Of a stretch of 64,000 bases of DNA, positions 36,053 through 46,428 are shown one piece after another (position 1 is the stretch's first letter; each line of letters starts with the position of its first letter). Source of the stretch: Anisus vortex (taxonomy: Eukaryota; Mollusca; Gastropoda; Planorbidae); contig OX421506.1 of assembly GCA_949126835.1 (NCBI GenBank), forward strand, positions 12,879,784 through 12,943,783, read 5' to 3'. The notes beneath the pieces are model-generated. The model searched no databases. It was not told the DNA's origin and saw nothing but the letters and a program-made list of their open reading frames with translations. Made by a program: the position numbers and the translations under genes.

Positions 36053-36181
36053 ATGTTAGAGAGCTTCCTCTTTGCCCTAGAAAATGGTTACAGTAAATAT
36101 AAAAACCCTTATCACAATTTGATGCATGGAGCAGACATAGCTCAAACAGTGCATTACGTTCTGTCTCAAAGTCGGTTGGCA
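36053..36181 (+). CDS. PDE1: PDE1 exon 5: catalytic histidine motif
   Basis: Residues 165-207. Contains ALENGYSKYKNPYHNLMHGADI (171-193). His185 lines up with the general-acid histidine of class I PDEs and His189 with the first metal-binding histidine; this is inference from the family. Gly190 replaces the Ala usual in H-A-D. Acceptor ttttcag at 36052; donor GCA|gtaagt at 36182. Both ends are phase 0. Confidence 0.95.
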
Positions 36182-37019
36182 GTAAGTTTGTATTAGTAGG
36201 CTAGGAGATAATTCTACATACAAATTATGAAGATCGTTATTAATGATTTTGTAGAATCAGACTAAAAGTTAGTAAAAGTAAGGAAGATATTTTTTTAGTT
36301 TTCTGAGGACCAAAAAAAAAACAGTCTTGGTATGCTTAATGTTAGATAAAAAAAGCAACTCTCTTTTAATAAAAATAAATTGAGAGTTTTAGTAAGGCTA
36401 CTTATTGATCTATTAGCATCCCGAAGTACTTCCAGATGATGAGTATTCTTTGGCCCCTAAAGGACTGCCAGGACATTTTTAGATGAGTACACTCATTTCT
36501 TTGGCCACAGCAAACAAGGAGTTTGAAGGAGTGCTGCCCCTTCCACCCCACACTCCACAGGGTTTTAATATCAACTTCCAATAAAAATCTATCACATCTA
36601 GAGCTGTAGGATAGCTTGGCTTCTAGCCCTATTTATAAATTAAAGTATATTTTTGACATAAGCTACTGATAGTTTGTGTGTGTGTTTATTCTTGAAGAAT
36701 CTAGATCTAGATCTATTGCACGGCTAAAAGCTAGCATTTGATAGATGAAACAATAATAAATAATTTAATCAAGTTGTTGGAAATTGGTGGTAACATATAT
36801 TCCTGTGGCCATATGTTGGGCCAGTTAAGGTGAACATTTTAAAAAAATCCCAGTAAATGAGATATATAAGAACAAAAATTAATGTAACCAAATGTTTTTT
36901 TCTGAACTACCACAATTTAAAAAATATATATTTTTTTATTCAGTTAGTAAAGTTTTTTAAAGATTTTTTTACCATTAAAAATTTTTTTAACTTTAACATT
37001 TATTTCAAAATTTCTTCAG

Positions 37020-37120
37020 CAACTTCTGACAGACCTAGAAGTATTTGCCACATTAGTAGCCGCCCTCATACACGATTATGAGCATACTGGCACAACAAAT
37101 AATTTTCATATTAACACTTC
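37020..37120 (+). CDS. PDE1: PDE1 exon 6: HD metal-binding motif
   Basis: Residues 208-240 with two bases of Ser241. The peptide includes LEVFATLVAALIHDYEHTG and TNNFHINT. His225 and Asp226 are the HD metal ligands, and HDYEHTGTTNNFH is among the most conserved stretches of PDE1. Acceptor tttcttcag (37019); donor TTC|gtaagt. Phase 0 in, phase 2 out. Confidence 0.95.
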
Positions 37121-38068
37121 GTAAGTACTAGAGCACTATTCTTAACTATCTACTATCCTCCATCTAATGAATGACACTCAATTTATTAGTGTATCCAAAA
37201 CATTATTTCCATGACCAATTTATATGGATTATATGTAGCAAAGTGTTTAAAACCTGTTGGTTTTATATTTTGAGACTAGTGTATCACTTATATTAAACTG
37301 AATTGGGTCTGAGCTGAACTATTTTATTTAAATATTTGAGCTTAGCTCAACAAGCAATAGTCCAGTTAGTGGAAGAGTAAGTTGCAGATATTGAGAATGA
37401 AGCTTAAGTAATTAATGTTATGGTGAAATAAGGCATGCAAATTCTACAAATTTTGGATGCATTAAAAGCATTTTTATTTATAAAAATAAAATAGAAGTTT
37501 TTGAATTTATTTTAAAGGATCCATTTAAATAAAAACACAATTACTTTAACTTTATATGGGGCCCACCTGGCAAGTCATACACCAAAGCTCAAGAAACACT
37601 CTAGGCCCTACTATAACTTTTTGAAACTTTTTTCCCATTCAAAAAAATCCATTTATGTTTTGGAAGTAAATGATTGATCGCCTAATGCTAGATCGGGCTT
37701 GCTATTATGAGTTTAAAGGTTAAGGTTAAAATCCTGACATTTAAATGACTGTATGCCGATTTCTTTAAAATGGTAGCAAAAATAAAGTTCTAGTTGATTT
37801 GTGTTTTGAAATACCTTTAGATGTTTTACCGATAAGTAGAAGTTTAAAAATATATTTATAAATATATTTAGTTTTGAACCAAAAAAAGTTATTAAACCAA
37901 AGTGCTTTTTGACAGTAGGCCCTACTGTAGAAATGTTTAACTTTTAAAACATTTGAATAAGAAACATTTTCTGGCTATTTTTGTTCTGAAGCTATTTGGT
38001 GAGGTTTATGGATTTTCTGTCTTATATATAAAACAAAATACAAGCTCATTTTTTTTCTCAATTCACAG

Positions 38069-38194
38069 GTCTGATGTTGCTTTGTTGTACAACGACAGGG
38101 CAGTATTAGAGAACCATCACATCAGTGCAGCATTTAGGTTGGTCAGAGAGGAGGAACACAATATCTTATGCAATCTTAGCAAAGAGGAGTACAG
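38069..38194 (+). CDS. PDE1: PDE1 exon 7
   Basis: Residues 241 (completed) to 282 with two bases of Arg283. Contains SDVALLYNDRAVLENHHISA and AFRLVREEEHNILCNLSKEE. The YNDxxVLENHH motif is a hallmark of class I PDEs. Acceptor attcacag (38068); donor CAG|gtgatt, a weaker but acceptable match. The intron that follows contains a 15-bp minisatellite. Confidence 0.95.
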
Positions 38195-38599
38195 GTGATT
38201 AGCTGCTGCCTGTTCCTATGTGTACATTTAAAATATATTTGAATAAACATGTTCTCCTGAGATTTCTATCTCTGAATATGTTGAGGGTTTTTTTGTGGGT
38301 TGGGAAAGCTTGGGAAAACTGACCAAGGTTCGGAAAAGAATTGAGTTAAAATGGACAAAGCAGTTTGTAAATGATTTATTTTTTAATGTTAAAAAATAGA
38401 ATTAATATATGGTTAATTTCAGGAGTAATTATTTCACATCCTTTTTTTACATTTCAAAAATTATGGGGACACCATTTTACTGTCCCCAACTAATTAATGT
38501 CTGGTGCCTATCAGAGGTTGGAAGGTGTTGAACCGGGGGGAGACCCAGGGACAACATCTAGTTCTAGGACGGGGTGAAAATTCTGGTCATCAGATGTTC

Positions 38600-39245
38600 A
38601 GATGTCTCTTCTCCAAAAGTCTGTAATCTGAAAGTCTGTTCTCTGAAAGTCTGTTCTCTGAAAGTCTGTACTCTAAAAGTCTGTACTCTGAAAGTCTGTA
38701 ATGGGAAAGTCTGTACTCTGAAAGTCTGTAATGGGAAAGTCTGTACTCTGAAAGTATGTACTCTGAAAGTCTGTACTCTGAAAGTCTGTACTCTGAAAGT
38801 TTGTACTCTGAAAGTCTGTACTCTAAAAGTCTGTACTCAGAAAGTCTGTAATCAGAAAGTCTGTACTCTGAAAGTCTGTACTCTGAAAGTCTGTACTCTG
38901 AAAGTCTGTACTCTGAAAGTCTGTATTCTGAAAGTTTGTACTCTAAAAAATCTGTACTCGGAAAGTTTGTACTCTGAAAGTCTGTACTTGGAAAGTCAAT
39001 TCACTGAAAATCTGTACTCTGAAAGTCTACAATCTGAAAGTCTGTACTCTGAAAGTCTACACTCTGAAAAAAATCTATACTCTGAAAGTCTGTAGGCCTA
39101 CTCTGAAAATTTGTACTCTGAAAGTCTACAATCTGAAAGTCTGTACTCTGAAAGTCTGTACTCTGAAAGTCTGTACTCTGAAAGTCTACACTCTGAAAAT
39201 CTATACTCTGAAAGTCTACAATCTGAAAATCTGTACTCTAAAAGT
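38600..39245 (+). repeat. 15-bp minisatellite, about 43 copies, next to exon 8
   Basis: The unit is GTACTCTGAAAGTCT, with variants (ATGGG, ATCAG) and a few indels in the second half. It lies in PDE1 intron 7 and ends about 75 bp before the acceptor of exon 8. Confidence 0.95.
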
Positions 39246-39320
39246 ATTATTTTGTTTGTCTAAGTGACAATAATATTTAATACAATATCCATCTAATGGT
39301 CTACAAACATCTCTGTGCAG

Positions 39321-39422
39321 GGATTTCCGGTCACTTGTTATAGATATGGTATTGGCCACTGACATGTCTTTCCACTTTCAACAAATTAAGAACATGAAAA
39401 GTTTGCTTGGAATGCCTGAGAA
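39321..39422 (+). CDS. PDE1: PDE1 exon 8
   Basis: Residues 283 (completed) to 316 with two bases of Asn317. Peptide DFRSLVIDMVLATDMSFHFQ followed by QIKNMKSLLGMPE. VLATDMS.HFQ is the conserved helix in which Asp297 contacts the metal-bound water network in class I PDEs (family knowledge). Acceptor ctgtgcag (39320); donor GAA|gtaagt. A 15-bp repeat array ends about 75 bp upstream of the acceptor. Confidence 0.95.
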
Positions 39423-39869
39423 GTAAGTTACTGTCTATGTTATGCCAAAATGCTGAAAGTCAACATAAGAATTGACTAAATTCTAAATGAAATATTAGCT
39501 TATAAAATCATCTCATGATGAGAAATAATCAATTTTCAGCACAAGAATATCAAATTAATTTTTATAAACATAAATGTCTGCGATAAGGATTCTGTAAATT
39601 GTGCCCCACATAATTCCAGACATTTGGCTTATTAATTATTGCCCATTTTGTAATGATATAGCTTAATATTTCATTGGACTGTAACAAATTTTATTTTTAT
39701 AAATATATACTTGGTTAGAAGTAAGAGAAATATCTATCTATGTTTTTTTTTACAAAATATAAGAATCAGTTGTCTTTGTATTTGGTTATAGGTTTCTACA
39801 TTAAAATTGTGCAAGAAATTGTGGTATTATTTGAATGATAATGGAGCTTTTTAAAAAAAAAATTTACAG

Positions 39870-39990
39870 CATTGAAAAATCCAAAGTTTTATCTTTGGTA
39901 TTGCACTGTGCAGACATCAGTCATCCTGCTAAAGACTGGGAGCTCCATGAGCGGTGGACGGGATATTTGTTGGAGGAGTTTTTTAGACAG
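39870..39990 (+). CDS. PDE1: PDE1 exon 9: ADISHP metal-binding motif
   Basis: Residues 317 (completed) to 357. Contains LSLVLHCADISHPAKDWELH and ERWTGYLLEEFFRQ. Asp332 in ADISHP is the distal metal ligand; LLEEFF.Q is the conserved helix that follows. Acceptor tttacag (39869). Donor CAG|gtataa, a slightly weak 5' splice site. The intron after it carries a SINE and a 20-bp minisatellite. Confidence 0.95.
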
Positions 39991-40149
39991 GTATAAAATT
40001 CTCTTCATAAATCTTGGTCCATAGAGTAGGGCTTTGGTCCATACAGTGAGGTTTTGGTCATCTTATTCTGCAGTCTTTTGATCAACAAGGCTGAAAATGG
40101 ACAATGGTAGTTAAAGTCTCTATTTCATATCATATACTGGAAGGGTTAT

Positions 40150-40365
40150 AGGGTTGGTAAAGCTCATCAACTCCTTATGGCCATGTGCCTGCATGGAGAT
40201 TGTGTGACCAGCACAATGTTGAGTTTGTTATTACCTTTTGCCAGCTCGTGTCAGGCACCAATCAGAGACTATCTGAAATCACAGGACTTGATGAAAATTT
40301 GGCCGCTTAAACAGGATTTGAACACAGGAAAATCAAGGTTGATATCCAATGCTCTGCTTTAACAG
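40150..40365 (-). mobile_element. SINE family A copy
   Basis: Reverse orientation in PDE1 intron 9. ATTGTGTGACCAGCACAATG, GTGTCAGGCACCAATCAGAG and ACAGGATTTGAACACAGGA (reverse B box) follow the family order. Diverged. Confidence 0.75.
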
Positions 40366-40672
40366 TATAACAAATTTGTGTGGCGTTCAGATGGTATAGC
40401 ACTATTTAGCTTTCTATCAACTTACTGGAGAGCTTGGTGGGTGGACTCAGTGATATCTTCACAGATACTTGAGAATAAAATTTCTTGATCCCCACGTAAA
40501 TAAACAATCTATTAATGCCACTTATATGGGGCAAACCATAGTACAAGCAACAAGAGTTGATTAAACTTCCCTTTTACTAATGAACATTACATGAGAGTTA
40601 ACACTGACAAACTTTTAAGTAAAAATATAAACAATATTCCTGTGAGGGTTTGTCCATGACTTTGTTTGCACT

Positions 40673-41355
40673 ATGAAAAGAAATCGTATGTGTTGAAAAG
40701 AAATCGTATGTGTTGAAAAGAAATCATATGTGTTGAAAAGAAATCGTATGTGTTGAAAAGAAATCGTATGTGTTGAAAAGAAATTGTATGTGTTGAAAAG
40801 AAATCGTATGTGTTGAAAAGAAATCGTATGTGTTGAAAAGAAATCGTATGTGTTGAAAAGAAATTGTATGTGTTGAAAAGAAATCGTATGTGTTGAAAAG
40901 AAATCGTATGTGTTGAAAAGAAATCGTATGTGTTGAAAAGAAATCGTATGTGTTGAAAAGAAATCGTATGTGTTGAAAAGAAATCGTGTGTGTTGAAAAG
41001 AAATCGTGTGTGTTGAAAAGAAATGGTGTGTGTTGAAAAGAAATGGTATGTGTTGAAAAGAAATGGTATGTGTTGAAAAGAAATGTTATGTGTTGAAAAG
41101 AAATCGTGTGTGTTGAAAAGAAATCGTGTGTGTTGAAAAGAAATCGTGTGTGTTGAAAAGAAATCGTGTGTGTTGAAAAGAAATCGTGTGTGTTGACAAG
41201 AAATCGTATGTGTTGACAAGAAATCGTATGTGTTGACAAGAAATCGTATGTGTTGACAAGAAATTGTATGTGTTGACAAGAAATCGTATGTGTTGAAAAG
41301 AAATGGTATGTGTTGAAAAGAAATGGTATGTGTTGAAAAGAAATGGTATGTGTTG
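40673..41355 (+). repeat. 20-bp minisatellite, about 34 copies, next to exon 10
   Basis: The unit is AAATCGTATGTGTTGAAAAG. Variant units are grouped in blocks: GTATG on the left, GTGTG in the middle, GACAAG for about five units, then GGTATG at the right end. It lies in PDE1 intron 9 and ends 36 bp before exon 10. The long minus-strand frames (FLFNTYDFFSTHTIS) are artefacts of the array. Confidence 0.97.
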
Positions 41356-41391
41356 GTGCCAACAATAATTTGTTATTCTTCTCTTCTACAG

Positions 41392-41473
41392 GGTGACCGA
41401 GAACAAGAGCTTGGTCTGCCATTTTCCCCTCTCTGTGATAGAAAAAATACATTGGTTGCTGAGAGTCAAATAG
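41392..41473 (+). CDS. PDE1: PDE1 exon 10: invariant glutamine segment
   Basis: Residues 358-384 with one base of Gly385. Peptide GDREQELGLPFSPLCDRKNT then LVAESQI. Gln383 corresponds to the invariant purine-selective glutamine; PFSPLCDR is conserved across PDE1. Acceptor ttctacag (41391); donor ATAG|gtcagg. A 20-bp tandem array stops only 36 bp before this exon. Confidence 0.95.
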
Positions 41474-41754
41474 GTCAGGACCTGATTTATTGATCATCAT
41501 TGATAAATAGACTTGGGCATATGTGGCCTGCAGTCTTTTATAGAAAGCTACCAGTAAAAGAACAAAGAAAAGAGCATTATGCTCCTTCCATACAGAAAGA
41601 TATTGTGTCCTTCACTTATCAGTGATTTGAGCCTAGTAACTTCTTGCATTATTGTTAAAAAACAACATTTATTTAAGATATGATACATAAAGCTTTTTTT
41701 AAAAAAAAATTATTAAACAACTAAGTTGAGATGCTGACTTGGAAAATGAATGTC

Positions 41755-41852
41755 TTAGTGTCATTTAAACACCTTATCAAAATGCAAGACTAGGCTCAAA
41801 CCATGGAAAAGAGTAGGACACAATAATCTTCTTTCATATATAAGATAAGATT
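41755..41852 (+). mobile_element. LINE 3'-end fragment (GAGCGTCTG family)
   Basis: TCATTTAAACACCTTATCAA, AATGCAAGACTAGGCTCAAA and ACAATAATCTTCTTTCATATATAAGATAAG. It lies in PDE1 intron 10 and is collinear with 28385-28500, but the GAGCGTCTG core is deleted. Confidence 0.7.
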
Positions 41853-42037
41853 ATAACTGGTTAGATTAAAAAGAGACTGCATTCCTTTATATATATAATA
41901 TATGATTTATATATATATATTATATATACTTGCCTCCATAAACTCCTATTTATAATATATTATATATTTATGGAATAGTTTATATAGTACTATGTTTTCT
42001 TCCTGCTTTAATATGCTTCCCATGTTCCCACCGGCAG

Positions 42038-42265
42038 GTTTCATTGACTTCATCGTGGACCCGAGCTTCCAGGTGATGGGAGACATGCTAGAGAAAGTTA
42101 TGTCCCCCTTGCACCAGCAGGGCTCCAGCACGGGCCTGGGAATCCGCAACATCGACGAGGCCATCTCGGAGGAAGTGTTTGAGAGCAAGGACAAGAGGGA
42201 CAAGTCTACCAGCACCTCCAGCCTGTGCAGCCGACCTGGCACGCCCAAATCTCCAGCCTCTGCCT
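42038..42265 (+). CDS. PDE1: PDE1 exon 11: end of catalytic domain
   Basis: Residues 385 (completed) to 460 with one base of Tyr461. GFIDFIVDPSFQVMGDMLEK closes the catalytic domain; Phe386 is the usual purine-clamp position. A Ser/Thr-rich linker follows (STSTSSLCSRPGTPKSPASA). Acceptor ccggcag (42037). The only phase-1 donor before an in-frame stop is CCT|gttggt at 42266, a poor match to the consensus. Using it gives Tyr461 and joins exactly to exon 12 in family register, which is why I chose it. If this donor is skipped, the frame runs 15 further codons into the intron and stops. Confidence 0.88.
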
Positions 42266-42414
42266 GTTGGTTTATGTTCTTATACATTTTACTTTATCTA
42301 GGCTTGCTATAATGAGTTTTCTTAATTGACATATGGGCTTTAGGCTACACTTATGGGCATGTCCATTTAATTATAATTTATTTCCTTGGCATGTCATGGG
42401 CTTTAGACTACTCT

Positions 42415-42470
42415 TATCTTATCTTATACATTACAGACGCTCCTTCTATTGAGAAGATTCTTGCTTACTC
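42415..42470 (-). mobile_element. LINE/SINE 3'-end fragment, reverse
   Basis: TTATCTTATCTTATACATTA then CAGACGCTCCTTCTATTGAG is the reverse of the GAGCGTCTG end. It lies in PDE1 intron 11. A second, poorer copy is at 42640-42690. Confidence 0.65.
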
Positions 42471-42719
42471 AGAGAAATTTATCCAAGCCCTAAAAGCTTT
42501 ATGGCGCATTTAATTAAAGCTCTGGCATTGGCCTATATCATGGGCTGTCCTTAGTTTTGCTAGAAGATTTAGTGGCCAACTTTTATTTTAAAAATGTATT
42601 TTTAGTAAGAGTTTCATTATAATGTAACTTATATATATATGTTAAAGAAGCTCTTTCTATGCAGAAGATTTTTTCTTTCTAGGTATGAGTTTGAATTAAA
42701 ATTTGTTATTATTGTTTTT

Positions 42720-43000
42720 AATGACATTAAGTAATTCCGGCCACCCATTCCATGCCTGGATGCCTCTCTGGAAGAGAGAGAGAACTTATATGCATTTGTT
42801 CTTGCATATGGAATAAAAAAAGTGTTTTCATCATTATGTTTATTTCATTATAACAGATTGTTATTTTTGTTGTATCTCTAATTTAGAATGTATTGCATTA
42901 TTATTGTTACTTTATGCTCTTTTCCCTTCTTTCCTCTAGTATTTTTAGGTTTAGGGATTTAACTAATGCTGTTAAACTTGTCAGTTGTGAATATTCTCTA
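42720..43000 (+). repeat. Dispersed repeat, copy 2 (related to 1889-2180)
   Basis: CATTCCATGCCTGGATGCCT, TTTATTTCATTATAACAG and TCTTTCCTCTAGTATTTTTA then GGTTTAGGGATTTAACTAAT parallel blocks at 1920-2150. Class unknown. Confidence 0.55.
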
Positions 43001-43103
43001 TATATAGGGTTCCGTTTCATAGAACTTAAAATGTAGGCCTACTTTAGGCCTTCTAAGCCTCTGATGCTTGAAATACATTTTTTTTCAATTATTTTGTTGA
43101 CAG

Positions 43104-43184
43104 ATGGAAGGTTTGAGTTGAAGAGGCCGTGGGTGGAGTGTCTTACACAGAACAAAAGTCTCTGGAAGTTGAAAGCATTGAAAG
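43104..43184 (+). CDS. PDE1: PDE1 exon 12: conserved C-terminal helix
   Basis: Residues 461 (completed) to 487 with one base of Asp488. The peptide after Tyr461 is GRFELKRPWVECLTQNKSLW then KLKALK. It resembles the PDE1 C-terminal segment of the type Y-x-x-F-x-x-x-W-x-E...N...W. It was found by testing which acceptor accepts the phase-1 end of exon 11. Acceptor gttgacag (43103); donor AAAG|gtattt. It is short and out of frame with the longest ORF there, so simple ORF finding misses it. Confidence 0.85.
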
Positions 43185-43224
43185 GTATTTACTTACACTA
43201 ACAGAGTTTACATTTTTTTCATAT

Positions 43225-43505
43225 TTGGTGTTTATATGTATTTATAATGGGCACAGGGTTCTACTAGCACCAGTCAAATGCCCAGGCTCGAATCCTGGTA
43301 AAGGCCATGGGATTTATTTCATATAAGTCTGAAGGTTGTCACTGAGTCTACCCAGCTCTGATGGGTACATGACATTATTCAGGGAAAAAGGTAAAGGCGG
43401 CTGGTCATTGTGCTGGCCACACAATCTCTCTGATAGGCCATGACTAATGAAACTTTTGAACCCCTCATTGACTAGCCACATGGTTTGAAATCCAAAACTT
43501 TACTA
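43225..43505 (+). mobile_element. SINE family A, nearly full length
   Basis: A tRNA-like head with B box CAGGCTCGAATCCTGGTA, then CTGAGTCTACCCAGCTCTGA, GGCGGCTGGTCATTGTGCTG and CCACATGGTTTG. In PDE1 intron 12, same orientation as the copy at 44049. Confidence 0.88.
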
Positions 43506-44048
43506 CTTACTTCTCATGCAGTTATATATAGATATGAAGTGACTAGTACAAAAGTGTATAGGCCTACAGCTTCAGTTAGCTGGATGTATGAATTAATGTA
43601 AAACAGTTTTAGACGGATGTACATTTGTAGTTTAGAATATTTAAAGTTCTTCTAAAATTCATCTAGGCTCTAAAATTTAAGATCATGTAAAAAAATGAAT
43701 CTCAATTCTATCAGTTAAGATTATAATGTACTATTTGATCTAAACTCTACAAGTTGAATTCACCCAGATTAAAGATGGAAAGAGAACATTTCAATTTCAT
43801 TGAGATTCAGTTAAATTCATTTTATTCATTTACAATCAATCAGTTTATTAGAGACAACTAGCACAGTTGTCAATTCCACTTTTTAACATTTTCTGCTATG
43901 GCTGTAGGCCCTACTTGTTGAAATCAAGACCCGACAAGACTGACAAATTAACCCCTTAAATATCTTGGATGTCACATCAACGTCATAAATAAAGAAAGAA
44001 ATGCTACGATGGTGTGTCAGATAAAAAAAATGTTTTCTTTAAGAACCT

Positions 44049-44292
44049 CAATGAGGTTGTCGAGCAGCAGCTCGTTCGACTGGAGTTACGAAGGTTCTGG
44101 GTTGGAATCCTGGCGCCGGCTTTAGGATTTGTTCCTCATAATGGTGGGCGTCCCTGAGTCTACCCAGTTCTGATGGGTACCTGACATTAGTTGGGATAAA
44201 GTGAAGGCGGCTGGGTATTGTGCTGGCCATACATCCCCTAGTATGCCATGGCCACTGCTTTACTGGTCCTATGATCAGTTTGGTACGAAGGG
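44049..44292 (+). mobile_element. SINE family A, full length, tail continues as giant array
   Basis: Head GAGGTTGTCGAGCAGCAGCT with B box GGGTTGGAATCCTGG. Body TGAGTCTACCCAGTTCTGAT, GGCGGCTGGGTATTGTGCTG and GGTCCTATGATCAGTTTGGT. Other copies end in ACTTT-type sequence; here the end GGGTACTTACTTCAC runs straight into the 1.76-kb array. Confidence 0.9.
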
Positions 44293-46054
44293 TACTTACT
44301 TCACTTCACTTCTTTACTTCACTTCTTCACTTCACTTCTTCACTTCACTTCTTCACTTCACTTCTTCACTTCACTTCTTTACTTTACTTCTTTACTTCAC
44401 TTCTTTACTTTACTTCTTTACTTTACGTTTTTTCTTTATTTCTTTACTTTAATTCACTTCTTCACTTCACTTCTTCACTTCACTTCACTTCTTTACTTTA
44501 CTTCACTTCTTTACTTTACTTATTTTCTTTATTTCTTTACTTCACTTCACTTCTTCACTTCACTTCTTTACTTCACTTCTTTACTTTACTTCTTTACTTT
44601 ACTTCTTTACTTCACTTCTTTACTTTATTTCTTTACTTTACTTCACTTCACTTCTTCACTTCACTTCTTCACTTCTTCACTTCACTTCTTCACTTCTTTA
44701 CTTTATTTCTTTACTTTACTTTACTTCACTTCTTTACTTTATTTCTTTACTTTACTTCACTTCACTTCTTTACTTCACTTCTTTACTTTACTTCTTTACT
44801 TCACTTCTTTACTTCACTTCTTTACTTCACTTCTTTACTTCACTTCTTTACTTCACTTCTTTACTTCACTTCTTTACTTCACTTCTTTACTTTACTTCTT
44901 TACTTTACTTCTTTACTTTACTTCTTTACTTTACTTATTTAATTCACTTCTTTACTTTATTTCTTTACTTTACTTCACTTCACTTCTTCACTTCACTTCT
45001 TCACTTCACTTCTTCACTTCACTTCTTCACTTCACTTCTTCACTTCACTTCTTTACTTTACTTCTTCACTTTACTTCTTCACTTTACTTCTTCACTTTAC
45101 TTCTTCACTTTACTTCTTCACTTTACTTCTTCACTTTACTTCTTCACTTTACTTCTTCACTTTACTTCTTCACTTTACTTCTTCACTTCACTTCTTCACT
45201 TCACTTCTTTACTTTACTTCTTTACTTTACTTCACTTCTTCACTTCACTTCTTTACTTTACTTCTTCACTTCACTTCTTTACTTTACTTCTTTACTTCAC
45301 TTCTTTACTTTACTTATTTTCTTTATTTCTTTACTTCACTTCACTTCTTCACTTCACTTCTTCACTTCACTTCACTTCTTTACTTTACTTCTTTACTTCA
45401 CTTCTTTACTTTACTTCACTTCACCTCTTCACTTCACTTCACTTCTTTACTTCACTTCTTTACTTTACTTCTTTACTTTACTTCACTTCACCTCTTCACT
45501 TCACTTCACTTCTTTACTTCACTTCTTTACTTTACTTCTTTACTTTACTTCACTTCTTCACTTCACTTCTTTACTTTACTTCTTCACTTTACTTCTTCAC
45601 TTCACTTCTTCACTTCACTTCTTCACTTCACTTCTTTACTTTACTTCTTTACTTTACTTCTTTACTTCACTTCTTTACTTTACTTCTTCACTTCACTTCT
45701 TCACTTTACTTCTTCACTTTACTTCTTCACTTTACTTCTTTACTTTACTTCTTTACTTTACTTCTTTACTTTACTTCTTTACTTCACTTCTTTACTTCAC
45801 TTCTTTACTTCACTTCTTTACTTTATTTCTTTACTTTACTTCACTTTACTTCTTCACTTCACTTCTTTACTTTACTTTACTTTACTTCTTCACTTCACTT
45901 CTTTACTTTACTTCACTTTACTTCTTTACTTTACTTTACTTCTTTACTTTACTTTACTTCTTTACTTTACTTCTTTACTTTACTTCACTTCACTTCTTCA
46001 CTTCACTTCTTTACTGTACTTCACTTTACTTCTTTACTTTACTTCTTTACTTTA
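44293..46054 (+). repeat. 1.76-kb (ACTTC/ACTTT)n array, next to exon 13
   Basis: Composed of ACTTC, ACTTT and TTTACTTC modules in local blocks (for example TTCACTTCTTTAC and CTTTACTTCTTCA). There are almost no G residues on the + strand. It fills most of PDE1 intron 12, starts at the end of a SINE and ends 41 bp before exon 13. The transcript strand is pyrimidine-rich. Confidence 0.97.
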
Positions 46055-46095
46055 ACTCAATGAATGTGCAGATTCTGTTTCTTCCCCTTTGACAG

Positions 46096-46428
46096 ATGCT
46101 GAAGACAGAGAGAAAGCCAAGCTATGTGCCTCTAAAGATGAAAACCAAAATTTGGGAGACAACCCAGTGGACGGCACCAGCCCCACGGGCAGCCCTGCCG
46201 CCACCACAGCCACAGCCGCCGCCCCTCCATCGGCATCGTCCGCGCCATCGCCGTCGCCCTCGCACTCTTCCACGTCGTCTGCAGCAGCAGCGCATAAGCC
46301 GAAGCTGTCCCCCAAGCCAGTTTTCCCCCCCTTGAGAACGCCCTCCTCCCATAGCTTAGGCCAGGGTCACCACGGGAAACACATACCTAAGGATGCAACC
46401 ATTAGAAATACCTCAGTGGAGGCCAAAG
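46096..46428 (+). CDS. PDE1: PDE1 exon 13: low-complexity tail
   Basis: Residues 488 (completed) to 598 with one base of Ala599. It starts AEDREKAKLCASKDENQN, a charged helix as in other PDE1 C-termini, then becomes rich in Ser, Pro, Ala and Thr (about residues 510-560), and ends KHIPKDATIRNTSVEAK. GC content is much higher than in the flanks. Acceptor ctttgacag (46095); donor AAAG|gtaagg. Read-through past the donor gives GKE and a stop at 46437-46439, so an alternative shorter isoform is possible. A 1.76-kb pyrimidine-rich array ends 41 bp upstream. Confidence 0.88.

Noticed and set aside
40671..41500. Minus-strand ORFs of 202 and 258 residues (FLFNTYDFFSTHTIS)
   Set aside because: Product of the 20-bp array antisense to PDE1; the longer one also runs over PDE1 exon 10 in the wrong direction.
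44201..44942. 240-residue ORF of SLLHFFTLLLYF repeats, looking like a membrane protein
   Set aside because: It is the translation of the ACTTC/ACTTT array after a SINE; hydrophobicity follows from pyrimidine-rich codons.
46096..46335. Alternative + frame starting at ATG 46096 (MLKTERKPSYVPLK)
   Set aside because: The frame dictated by the splice phase from exon 12 gives the PDE1-like charged helix; this ATG is simply the first bases of the exon.
46052..46352. Acidic and Arg/Gly-rich minus-strand ORFs
   Set aside because: Antisense shadows of the GC-rich, S/P/A-coding PDE1 exon 13.
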